Shown piece after piece: positions 47,702 through 54,785 of a stretch of DNA of 54,785 nt; the stretch's first letter is position 1; each line of letters begins with the position of its first letter. Location of the stretch: the NCBI GenBank assembly GCA_022823945.1, contig JAJEBK010000002.1:1-54785 (forward strand). The letters run 5' to 3'. The stretch is from Anaerolineae bacterium. GTDB lineage: Bacteria > Chloroflexota > Anaerolineae > Aggregatilineales > Phototrophicaceae. The notes beneath the pieces are model-generated. The model worked only from the letters and a program-made list of their open reading frames with translations. It did not search any database and was not told the origin of the DNA. A program made the position numbers and the translations under genes.

Positions 47702-48935
47702 CCGACACATGCGCATTGGGCGCGCTTGCGGGTCCGGTGAGTATGCTGCTGTCGCCATTGTGCGACAAGCTCAGTGGTGCATCGCAGGAAGAATCCAGCC
47801 ATTCGGCGCTGCTTGCATCCAGCCGCGGCAGCACAAAACGCCCGTCCGCCTGCCAATCAAAGATATGCAGGTAGATCGCGCCGTCCTTTTGCGTGGTGCG
47901 GCAGAATTGGATGCCTTGTACAGGTCCCGGCTGCGTACCATAGATCGCCTCGCCATGCACATCCAGCCAAGCGCCCATTTCTTGCAGGCGTTCGACACTC
48001 GGCTCTGGCACTGCGCCCAAGTCATCTGGCCCGATATTCAGCAGGTAGTTGCCGCCTTTGCTGACGATATCGACCAGGTTGTGCAGCAGTTGCGCCGTCG
48101 ATTTCCAATTGTGGTCGTGCGTCTTGAAGCCCCAGGTGTCGTTGATGGTGGCTGGCGTTTCCCAGTCGATTTGGGCTTGCAGGTCGGGCGGGATGGCGTT
48201 GTCCTGCGCTGTGGCATAATCGCCCAACTGGTTGCCCAGCCGGCCGCAGACCAGGCAATCGGGTTGCAAACGATGTACGAGATCGAGCAGTTCCTGGCTC
48301 TGCTGACGCGAGATGATGCGCGGCGTATCAAACCAGATGATGGCGATGGGACCATAATTGCTGAGAATCTCGCGCACTTGCGGCTTGACATAGCTGTCGA
48401 TGTAATCGCCGAAGTCTTGCTGCGACTCGTCAAAGTCCCAGGTGTTGCCAAAGCCGTTGGGATGGTGCCAGTCTTGCGTCTGCGAGTAATAAAGCCCCAG
48501 CCTGATGCCTTCTCGCGCGCAGGCCTCTGCCAGCTCGCCCAGCGCATCGCGTCCAAAGGGCGTGCCATCGACAATGTTGTAGTTGGTCTCTGCGCTGCCA
48601 TAGAGGCAAAAGCCATCATGGTGTTTTGAGGTCAAGACGATGTATTTCTGCCCGGCCGCCTTCGCCAGTTTGACGATCTCTTCGGCATCATACTTGACAG
48701 GGTTGAACTGCCCGGCCAGCTGTTCGTATTCGGCGACAGGGATTTCTGCGCGCAGCATGATCCACTCGCCGATGCCCGGGATATGCTCGCCATTCCAGAC
48801 GCCAGCGGGGATGCTATAAACGCCCCAGTGGATGAACATGCCGAACTTCGCTTCGCGCCACCAATCCAGCCGTGGATCCTGGTTGGCGCCGGGGCGCTGT
48901 CCGCGTTCGGGTTTGAAGTATTCGATTTCTGTCAT
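47685..48935 (-). CDS. Alpha-L-fucosidase (GH29)
   Basis: A 416-residue GH29 enzyme: Trp-Trp-Arg-Glu-Ala-Lys-Phe-Gly-Met-Phe-Ile-His-Trp-Gly near residue 25, Thr-Ser-Lys-His-His-Asp-Gly-Phe near 106, and a nucleophile Asp in Ile-Ile-Trp-Phe-Asp-Thr-Pro near 198; a small beta domain ends the protein. There is no signal peptide, so it probably acts on imported fucosides in the cytoplasm. GH29 retains configuration and releases L-fucose; the acid/base residue varies and was not identified. GGGAGAAAG precedes the ATG. The 320 bases upstream also hold the promoter of the divergent methyltransferase. Confidence 0.92.
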   Translation of the reverse strand: MTEIEYFKPERGQRPGANQDPRLDWWREAKFGMFIHWGVYSIPAGVWNGEHIPGIGEWIMLRAEIPVAEYEQLAGQFNPVKYDAEEIVKLAKAAGQKYIVLTSKHHDGFCLYGSAETNYNIVDGTPFGRDALGELAEACAREGIRLGLYYSQTQDWHHPNGFGNTWDFDESQQDFGDYIDSYVKPQVREILSNYGPIAIIWFDTPRIISRQQSQELLDLVHRLQPDCLVCGRLGNQLGDYATAQDNAIPPDLQAQIDWETPATINDTWGFKTHDHNWKSTAQLLHNLVDIVSKGGNYLLNIGPDDLGAVPEPSVERLQEMGAWLDVHGEAIYGTQPGPVQGIQFCRTTQKDGAIYLHIFDWQADGRFVLPRLDASSAEWLDSSCDAPLSLSHNGDSSILTGPASAPNAHVSVIRLQ

Positions 48936-49255
48936 CGCCTCTATCTTTCTCCCTGTGTCGGTTCGAGCGACTCAGCAAGCCGCTTCTGCAAGGCTTGCTC
49001 GCAATTCATTCACAATAACACAATAGGGATTGAATGCAGATGCCAATTTGGAATACGCCCAACCTCCCTTGGATTCTGCGATTATGTGTTGAGGTTTGCC
49101 AAGGTCAGCGCAGCAGCCTCTCAACGACTTCTGGCTTGTTGGACAATGTTGTAGCCAGGGTGCGGCGCTTGTACAATGTAAACTTGCAAAGTGCCTGCAA
49201 TGGAAGCAAGCGGCAGACAGGTGTCGTCCATGGCAAATGTTGTGGAGGTAGGGAT
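48936..49255. other. Divergent region between fucosidase and type II methyltransferase
   Basis: No convincing gene. An open frame from 49034 runs in phase into the methyltransferase, but it precedes the promoter and is not family-like. A GTGGAGGT ribosome-binding site is at 49241-49248. Confidence 0.55.
49149..49177 (+). promoter_or_regulatory. Promoter of the type II restriction-modification operon
   Basis: TTGTAG (49149-49154), 17 bases, TACAAT (49172-49177). The leader is about 72 bases. No C-protein gene or clear C-box repeats are seen. Confidence 0.6.
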
Positions 49256-50083
49256 ATGGATGAACAGGCAACGATTCTGTCAGGCGACGCGCGACAGCAA
49301 TTGAAGTTGCTGGGAACGAAGTCTGTGCAACTCATCTTCACATCGCCGCCCTATGCCGACCAGCGCAAAAGCACCTACGGCGGCATTCACCCCGATCGCT
49401 ATGTAGACTGGTTTCTGCCGATTTCCAGCGAGTTGCTGCGGGTACTGAAACCGCGCGGCACATTCATCCTCAACATTAAGGAGAAAGCGGTCAACGGCGA
49501 GCGGCACACTTATGTGCTGGATCTGATTAAAGCGCTGCGCGAACAAGGCTGGTTGTGGACAGAAGAGTTCATCTGGCACAAGAAGAATTGTTATCCAGGC
49601 AAATGGCCCAATCGTTTCCGAGATTCATGGGAGCGGCTTTTGCAGTTTAACAAGTTGCGGAAGTTCGACATGTACCAAGAGGCAGTGATGGTGCCGGTTG
49701 GTGACTGGGCGAAGCGGCGATTGGGCAATCTGAGCGAACGCGACAGAATACGGGATGAGTCGCGTGCCGATAGCGGCTTCGGAAAGAACATATCCAATTG
49801 GATAGGACGCGACATGGTGTATCCTACAAATGTAATTCACATGGCGACTGAAACCAGCAACAAAGGACACAGCGCCGTTTTTCCTCGACAGCTCCCGGAA
49901 TGGTTTATCAAGCTCTTTACACAACCCGGCGATACGGTGCTGGATCCCTTTGCGGGGTCGGGTACGACGCTCTTTATCGCGCAGGCGATGAATCGCAAAG
50001 CAATTGGTATTGAGATTGTGCCGGAGTATGTCGAAGCAATTGAAGCAAAGCTTGCGTTTCGTAAACAGCCACAACTGGTTTAA
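49256..50083 (+). CDS. Type II DNA methyltransferase (beta class, N4-C or N6-A)
   Basis: A 275-residue methyltransferase. Catalytic Ser-Pro-Pro-Tyr near residue 30 comes before Asp-Pro-Phe-Ala-Gly-Ser-Gly-Thr-Thr near 230, the beta order. Ser-Pro-Pro-Tyr occurs in both N4-cytosine and N6-adenine enzymes, so the modified base cannot be fixed. The ATG at 49256 is chosen because GGAGGT lies about 7 bases upstream; a 74-codon upstream extension is rejected. The endonuclease follows after 8 bases, so this is a linked pair. It does not resemble the type III Mod protein at 32-34 kb beyond these motifs. Confidence 0.9.
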   Translation: MDEQATILSGDARQQLKLLGTKSVQLIFTSPPYADQRKSTYGGIHPDRYVDWFLPISSELLRVLKPRGTFILNIKEKAVNGERHTYVLDLIKALREQGWLWTEEFIWHKKNCYPGKWPNRFRDSWERLLQFNKLRKFDMYQEAVMVPVGDWAKRRLGNLSERDRIRDESRADSGFGKNISNWIGRDMVYPTNVIHMATETSNKGHSAVFPRQLPEWFIKLFTQPGDTVLDPFAGSGTTLFIAQAMNRKAIGIEIVPEYVEAIEAKLAFRKQPQLV

Positions 50084-50091
50084 GGGCGCGT

Positions 50092-50904
50092 ATGACGAAT
50101 GATTTGCTCGTAGCGGTACAAGACTATGTCGAAGAGAATATCGGCGCATTCCACGAAAAGCGGCTTGATACGGTGCGAAACAAGCGCATGGACGATGTGC
50201 TGCGGCGCAAGAATCCATACTTGTTCCGTGCGAAAGAGCAAACCGCCACGCAACTCGTTGAGAGCATCATGAATTCCTTCATATCGTCGCAGGAAGAGAC
50301 CCTTTTTGGAGAATTCATGGAGGGCGTCGCTGTCTTTGTCGCAGGGCAGAAAATGGGCGGATACAAACCGTCCCCGCAACAACTCACCGGCATTGATCTT
50401 GTCTTTGAGAAAGACAACACTGTCTATGTTGTTGATATTAAATCAGGACCAAACTGGGGCAACTCCAGCCAAGTTACCAAGATGTATCTGCATTTTCGAG
50501 AAGCCATTACCAGACTCAAAGCACAGCATCCAGGGCAGAGTATTATTCCCATAAACGGCTGTATGTACGGCAAGGACAGCAGGCCCAAGAAAACGGGCAA
50601 GATAAAGCAGGCCGGTGTTACCGTCGACGAGATCACTTACTGGAAGCTGTGCGGGCAGGACTTCTGGCACTTCATTTCCGCCAACAGAGAACTCTATGTC
50701 GAGATCATCAAGCCGCTCGGATATCAAGCTAAACAGCGCAACGAAGATTTCCAAATCGTTTATGGTAAATTTATTAGTCGCCTCACCCGTGAATTCTTCG
50801 TAAAGTATTGCCACGAAAGCGGCGAGCCCGATTGGGGACGGCTCACTCGTTTTGTATCCGAAAGTGCCACCGATGACATTCCTCTCAATTTTGACCAGAC
50901 TTAA
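50092..50904 (+). CDS. Type II restriction endonuclease (PmeII-family-like)
   Basis: A 270-residue protein. Gly-Ile-Asp-Leu-Val-Phe-Glu followed by Val-Val-Asp-Ile-Lys-Ser-Gly-Pro-Asn-Trp-Gly-Asn-Ser-Ser near residues 103-128 is a PD-(D/E)xK-type active site. The segments Leu-Arg-Arg-Lys-Asn-Pro-Tyr-Leu-Phe-Arg-Ala-Lys near 37, Ser-Ser-Gln-Glu-Glu-Thr near 65 and Gln-Asp-Phe-Trp-His-Phe-Ile-Ser near 190 match my memory of the PmeII family. It cuts DNA at an unknown site that the adjacent methyltransferase should protect. It starts 8 bases after the methyltransferase stop and has AAGGG before its ATG. Confidence 0.85.
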   Translation: MTNDLLVAVQDYVEENIGAFHEKRLDTVRNKRMDDVLRRKNPYLFRAKEQTATQLVESIMNSFISSQEETLFGEFMEGVAVFVAGQKMGGYKPSPQQLTGIDLVFEKDNTVYVVDIKSGPNWGNSSQVTKMYLHFREAITRLKAQHPGQSIIPINGCMYGKDSRPKKTGKIKQAGVTVDEITYWKLCGQDFWHFISANRELYVEIIKPLGYQAKQRNEDFQIVYGKFISRLTREFFVKYCHESGEPDWGRLTRFVSESATDDIPLNFDQT

Positions 50905-50984
50905 CGACAGCCACCGCGTATCATATAACAACCTCTAATGTCGCCTGCTAACCCACATTACTCGTTGACCGAAAGGACTCCCCC

Positions 50985-51638
50985 ATGAACTTCGAAATGG
51001 AATCCGTCGACTACATCCTGGAAACGACGCGCAGCGTGCGCAAGCGGCTCGATTTGCAGCGACCCGTCCCCCGCGACATCGTATCGCGCTGCCTGGAAAT
51101 CGCCATCCAGGCGCCCACCGGCAGCAACTCGCAAGGCTGGAAGTGGCTGGTGCTGACCGATCCTGACAAGAAAGCCAAAATCGGCGAATACTACCGCGAA
51201 TCCTGGTATGCCTATGCCCGCAATGTGGGACGCGGCGCGAGCGACAGCCAGCCATCCGAACAGATGCAACGGGTCATCAGCAGCGCTCGTTATCTGGCCG
51301 ACCACATGGGCGAAGTGCCGATGATGATCTTCCCCTGTGTGCAAGGGCGTGCGACCAACAGCAGCCCCGCTGCCAACGCGGGCTTGTATGGCTCGATCAT
51401 CCCGGATGCCTGGTCGCTGATGCTGGCTTTGCGGGCGCGGGGCATCGGCGCGGCCTGGACGACCCTGCACCTGAGCTATGAAGCGGAATGCAACGCTATC
51501 TTGGGCATCCCCGACGATGTGACGACGGCGGCGCTGCTGCCTGTCGCTTATTTCACTGGCGAAACCTTCCAAAAAGCCAAACGCGTGCCGGCCAGCCAGT
51601 TGACCTATTGGGAGGGTTGGGGCGAGTCGCAGCCGTGA
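50985..51638 (+). CDS. Nitroreductase family protein
   Basis: A 217-residue flavoprotein with Thr-Arg-Ser-Val-Arg-Lys-Arg near residue 15 (FMN phosphate contacts), Ala-Pro-Thr-Gly-Ser-Asn-Ser-Gln near 43, a dimer/flavin helix around Ala-Trp-Ser-Leu-Met-Leu-Ala-Leu-Arg-Ala-Arg-Gly-Ile-Gly near 143, and a closing Pro-Val-Ala-Tyr-Phe. It uses NAD(P)H to reduce nitro compounds or quinones, but many members have other roles. AAAGGAC lies near the ATG. The gene starts 80 bases after the endonuclease, with a TATAAC-like box between, so it is probably independent. Confidence 0.9.
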   Translation: MNFEMESVDYILETTRSVRKRLDLQRPVPRDIVSRCLEIAIQAPTGSNSQGWKWLVLTDPDKKAKIGEYYRESWYAYARNVGRGASDSQPSEQMQRVISSARYLADHMGEVPMMIFPCVQGRATNSSPAANAGLYGSIIPDAWSLMLALRARGIGAAWTTLHLSYEAECNAILGIPDDVTTAALLPVAYFTGETFQKAKRVPASQLTYWEGWGESQP

Positions 51639-51687
51639 GCCGAGTTGACAATCCAGCCCCCAGCCCCTTGCCCCAAAATGAGGGAAG

Positions 51688-51829
51688 GGGAGCGCCAAAA
51701 ATCACCCCCCCTCAATCCCCCCGACAGGTCGGAGGGAGGCAAATCACGCGCGGATTCTGTCGTCCTGTTGTGAGACAGCTCCCGAAATTCCCCTCTCCGA
51801 GTCGTCGGGGAGGGGTCGGGGGTGGGTGT
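51688..51829 (-). repeat. Composite GC-rich repeat, copy B (inverted)
   Basis: The reverse complement matches 36903-37037 through all sub-blocks, including CTGTCTCACAACAGGACGAC against CTGTCTCACGACATGACGAC. The two copies are 14.7 kb apart in opposite orientation. Confidence 0.88.
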
Positions 51830-51846
51830 AGTGGTCCCGGGAAAAT

Positions 51847-51875
51847 TTGCCTGTGGCGCGCCTTTACTCTATACT
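51847..51875 (+). promoter_or_regulatory. Promoter of the secreted FN3/Thr-Pro protein
   Basis: TTGCCT (51847-51852), 17 bases, TATACT (51870-51875). The leader is about 31 bases. The promoter begins right after the composite repeat. Confidence 0.65.
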
Positions 51876-51912
51876 TCGCTTGCTGCAATGCGTTCACACT
51901 GCTCTTGGGGAT

Positions 51913-54785
51913 ATGATTATCATTGCCTGCCGAGCCCCCCGACGCTTCATCCTGATGTTTCTTATTATCCTCATCGCGCTGCTTGGCGGGGCCTTGGCGC
52001 AGGCGCAGGCGTACGAACCGCTTTCAGACTTCAACGTCTCAAACATCACGCACAATGCCGCGACCATCTCCTGGAGCGACAGCGATGCGTCTACCGGCTA
52101 CATTAAAATGCATGTAAATGGGAAAGATATTGGAACTAGAATCTATACACAAAGCTATACGCTTTCCAACTTGAGTCCCGATTCGGCGCAAATCATCAGA
52201 GTCCTCAAGTATCGCTTGGTGACAGTCGGCCAAGGCAATTCAGTTCGTCAAAGATGGGACTTTGAAGACACGTTGAAAGGCAGCTTCCGCACCCTGAGGG
52301 TGCCCCTGCCCAGTACGGCGCTGTCCAACTTGCGCCTATCGGATATCAGCTATGCCACTGCGCGCGTCGATTGGGATGACGCTCTGCCTGATGTAAAGGT
52401 AGATGGCAGAAAAGTTTATACCAAGGCTTATCTCAATGGCGAGCTGATCTTCGAGCGCCCTAATGGCTCGACGACTCATATCGACTTGAAATATCTCAAA
52501 GCCGACAGCGATTATACTCTTGAGGTTCATAAAGGCGCTGACACGCTGACGGGCAGCTTTAGGACCTCGGCGATACCTGATGCCAAGCTGAGCGACTTTA
52601 GCGTGACCAATGTTACACATAATTCAGCGACCATCAACTGGAGCGATAACCGCCTCTATGATAGCGACAACCATAAAGGCTTTGTGAAGATCTGGTTGAA
52701 CGGGAGCATACTCGATCCCAGCGAGATAAAAGGCAGGACAAGCTGGGAATTGACGGGCTTGCGGCGCAACTCGCACTATCGCATCACCATCAAGAAGTAT
52801 TTGCGCATTGCGCAAACCGATACGAAGGGCAGGCAGATAGGAGTCAGATACACTATTCCTTCTACTTTACAAGGCAGCTTTCATACTTCATTCCACACCG
52901 CGACGCCTAGCCCGCCCGTACAGGTCACGCCGACCGCCACTCAAACAACGCATACCACTTGTCCTGACTATCCGAAAGTTACCGGCGCTATCCGCGTTAA
53001 GGCGCTGTTGCATGATTTTGTTCGGCTTGAGTGGGATTCGATCCTCAACTCGGTGAAAGCGGATAGCGCCAAAATCTACCGGGCCCATGTTGACGAGATC
53101 AACCGGGTCCAAGGTCTTTTAGAAAAGTCCACGAACTATCACTATCTCGAGCTAGACCCCAGGTACGGGCTTAAACCAGATACGCAATACCGCGCCTGGG
53201 CCGGGGTGGAGTTCTTCCGCCCGCCGGCCGGCTGTGCGGGAAAGCCTCTGGCGCGCACGAATATCATCACCTTCCGCACTCCGCCGGAACCGACAGCCAC
53301 GCCGGCACCGCTGCAAGTGCTGGGGCAGCAAGACCAGGTCGTATTGCCAACCGATACGCCGACGCCCACCGCAACTCCCACCAGCACAGCCACAAGCACG
53401 CCTACCAGTACGCCGACGAGTACGCCAACGCCCACAAGCACAGCGACGAGCACGCCGACAAATACAGCTACCCCAACAAGCACACCGACGCCCACCAGTA
53501 CGCGCATTCCTGGCAAACTGCCCACCGATGGCACGCTCGGCATGATCTTCCCCAAGATCTCCAAAGACCACATCACGGTCAAGTGGAGCGACATGGGCAA
53601 GGTGTTGCTCTACTTCGTGGAGATCAGCGGCCTCGGCAGCTATTACGAATTTATCACGCCCAATGCTGGCACGACCTCGCATGATTTCGGCGGCTTACAA
53701 TCCGACACCCTCTATACCTTCAAAGTCACCGCCTACCAGCAGAGCGGGATCAATCTTGTCGCCACGGGCAGCGCCAAAACCGCGTCTGCTGATTCGTCGA
53801 TAACATTGCAAGGCAAACAGCAGTCTCAGCAGCAAGTGGTGGCTACGCCGACTGCGACGCCGCTTCCGACCGATACACCTGTTCCGACAGACACGCCTGT
53901 TCCGACCGCTACACCAACGCCGAACCTGATTCAGACTTTAATCGGCTATCGGGATGAGCAGGGTATCAACACCGACCATTACAAACGCTGGTCGCGGGCA
54001 TTGGCGGCGCTGGGCTATATGCACAGCCAAGTTAGCGCCGAGACTTTGGCGAACCCGGTAACGCTGTCCGAGGCGCAGGGTTATGTCGATGATGGCTGGG
54101 CGCGCTGGCAGGATGTGGTCGATGCCCTGACGCAATTGCAGCAGGATCAGCAGCAGCAAGTCGCTGATACGCCCACGCCTACGCCAACAGCGACTCCTAC
54201 TGCGACACCGACTGCCACTTCAACGCCAACAAATACGCCGCTGCCGACGGCGACAAACACGCTCGTCCCGCCGACAAATACGCCTGCCCCGCCGCCGACG
54301 GATACGCCGGTGCCGAGCTTGATTCAGACAATAATCAGCTATCGGGATGAGCAGGCTTCACACACCGAGCATTACAAGCGCTGGCAGCGGGCTTTGGCGG
54401 CGCTGGGGCATGTCTCGCATGCCAACCCGGTAACGCTGTCCGAGGCGCAGGGCTATGTTTCCAACAATGGCTGGACGCGCTGGCAGGCGGTGGTTGACGC
54501 GCTGACAGCTTTGCAGCCGCCGACCAATACGCCTGTACCGACCAATACACCCGTTCCAACAAACACGCCAGTACCGACAAATACGCCCGTCCCGCCGCCG
54601 ACAAACACGCCTGTGCCAACAAACACGCCCGTGCCTACGAATACACCTGTACCGACGGATACGCCTGTGCCCGCGTCCTACAAAGTGCCGGACAGCTTGA
54701 TAAACGATATCAAGGGCTACATTGATGAGCAGGCCGATGGCACGCCGCATGTCGAGCGCTGGGAGCGGGTTTTGCACGCCTTCGG
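51913..54785 (+). CDS. Secreted FN3-like, Thr-Pro-rich protein with repeated helical modules (3' truncated)
   Basis: 957 codons are open to the window edge with no stop; the gene continues outside. The first 32 or so residues form a signal peptide (Arg-Ala-Pro-Arg-Arg, a hydrophobic core, Ala-Gln-Ala). Then come about five fibronectin-III-like beta domains (roughly 33-132, 135-220, 225-328, 354-457, 537-630), each with a Trp-(Ser/Asp)-Asp or Glu-Trp-Asp core. Linkers of Thr-Pro-Thr repeats follow the third and fourth domains and separate three copies of a 65-75-residue helical module (53923-54147, 54316-54517, 54691 to the edge). Each module has Tyr-x-Asp-Glu-Gln, His-(Tyr/Val)-x-Arg-Trp, Leu-x-Ala-Leu/Phe-Gly, and (in copies 1 and 2) Leu-Ser-Glu-Ala-Gln-Gly-Tyr and Trp-x-Arg-Trp-Gln. 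It is probably a surface or extracellular matrix protein; an attached enzyme domain may lie beyond the window. An in-frame ATG at 51955 is a less likely start, because it removes the charged part of the signal. Confidence 0.88.
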   Translation, partial: MIIIACRAPRRFILMFLIILIALLGGALAQAQAYEPLSDFNVSNITHNAATISWSDSDASTGYIKMHVNGKDIGTRIYTQSYTLSNLSPDSAQIIRVLKYRLVTVGQGNSVRQRWDFEDTLKGSFRTLRVPLPSTALSNLRLSDISYATARVDWDDALPDVKVDGRKVYTKAYLNGELIFERPNGSTTHIDLKYLKADSDYTLEVHKGADTLTGSFRTSAIPDAKLSDFSVTNVTHNSATINWSDNRLYDSDNHKGFVKIWLNGSILDPSEIKGRTSWELTGLRRNSHYRITIKKYLRIAQTDTKGRQIGVRYTIPSTLQGSFHTSFHTATPSPPVQVTPTATQTTHTTCPDYPKVTGAIRVKALLHDFVRLEWDSILNSVKADSAKIYRAHVDEINRVQGLLEKSTNYHYLELDPRYGLKPDTQYRAWAGVEFFRPPAGCAGKPLARTNIITFRTPPEPTATPAPLQVLGQQDQVVLPTDTPTPTATPTSTATSTPTSTPTSTPTPTSTATSTPTNTATPTSTPTPTSTRIPGKLPTDGTLGMIFPKISKDHITVKWSDMGKVLLYFVEISGLGSYYEFITPNAGTTSHDFGGLQSDTLYTFKVTAYQQSGINLVATGSAKTASADSSITLQGKQQSQQQVVATPTATPLPTDTPVPTDTPVPTATPTPNLIQTLIGYRDEQGINTDHYKRWSRALAALGYMHSQVSAETLANPVTLSEAQGYVDDGWARWQDVVDALTQLQQDQQQQVADTPTPTPTATPTATPTATSTPTNTPLPTATNTLVPPTNTPAPPPTDTPVPSLIQTIISYRDEQASHTEHYKRWQRALAALGHVSHANPVTLSEAQGYVSNNGWTRWQAVVDALTALQPPTNTPVPTNTPVPTNTPVPTNTPVPPPTNTPVPTNTPVPTNTPVPTDTPVPASYKVPDSLINDIKGYIDEQADGTPHVERWERVLHAF

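Larger units (their letters stand above)
51639..51912. other. Intergenic repeat cluster and promoter
   Basis: No gene. It contains CAGCCCCTTGCCCCAAAATG (about 51660-51680), the inverted composite repeat, and the promoter of the following secreted-protein gene. Confidence 0.65.

Noticed and set aside
49034..49255. Upstream extension of the type II methyltransferase
   Set aside because: Its first codons lie before the mapped-by-eye promoter (49149-49177), and the family N-terminus with a GGAGGT site begins at 49256.
53142..53600. A minus-strand frame rich in Val-Gly repeats
   Set aside because: It is the antisense reading of the Thr-Pro linker of the secreted protein, not a real gene.
53350..54670. 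Short direct repeats that could suggest a CRISPR array
   Set aside because: They are codon-level Thr-Pro repeats in one open frame with no constant spacer length and no Cas genes.

Overview
The window reads as part of a Chloroflexota (probably Anaerolineae-like) chromosome. This is inferred from content, not from a marker gene: a secreted protein with long Thr-Pro spacers, LysM/glycosidase and WD40/Ser-Thr-kinase giants, a high share of single-gene or two-gene units, and many GC-rich dispersed palindromes between and even inside genes. There is one tRNA gene (Ser-GGA), no rRNA, no CRISPR array and no recognisable transposase.

Layout. 0-3.6 kb: a small HNH protein with a near-consensus promoter, then a leftward trio (histidine phosphatase, SDR dehydrogenase, secreted cytochrome c / copper monooxygenase). 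3.6-7.1 kb: repeats, a PfkB sugar kinase, a DUF6958-like protein and a membrane phospholipase D. 7.1-12 kb: an ABC-F ATPase, a degenerate MBL-fold protein, a small unknown protein with a strong terminator, and a leftward secreted LysM-glycosidase. 12.2-16.6 kb: a leftward run of a membrane protein, an ABC ATPase and IolB. 16.9-19.3 kb: aldo/keto reductase plus FGGY sugar kinase, whose genes abut. 19.4-29.7 kb: PLP dehydratase, secreted S33 peptidase, a GH-like protein and a GT39-like membrane glycosyltransferase, guanine deaminase, a secreted HNH/Excalibur nuclease under a perfect palindromic operator, a Gfo/Idh/MocA dehydrogenase and a small gamma-glutamylcyclotransferase-like protein. 29.7-34 kb: a type III restriction-modification pair (mod, then res). 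34-36.8 kb: an unrecognised 897-residue protein. 37.2-44.7 kb: a rightward group of a secreted WD40/SH3 protein, a kinase-STAND-WD40 giant and a membrane-anchored cell-wall amidase. 44.9-49 kb: tRNA-Ser, a fused two-domain molybdenum hydroxylase and an alpha-L-fucosidase. 49.2-50.9 kb: a type II restriction-modification pair. 51-54.8 kb: a nitroreductase and the first 957 codons of a secreted FN3-like/Thr-Pro-rich protein that runs off the window.

How it fits together. Much of the content is heterotrophic sugar and polymer turnover (PfkB, FGGY kinase, AKR, IolB, fucosidase, two GH-A-like proteins) and envelope proteins, with two DNA-restriction loci. The most unusual feature is the repeat population. 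A composite element of about 130 bp occurs as inverted copies 14.7 kb apart, a shorter palindromic core recurs through the window, and related repeats lie in frame inside the type III methyltransferase and the glycosyltransferase and form the C-terminal tails of two enzymes. Start codons were chosen by ribosome-binding sites and family N-termini; two genes look leaderless. All family assignments come from reading motifs by eye and were not searched against a database.
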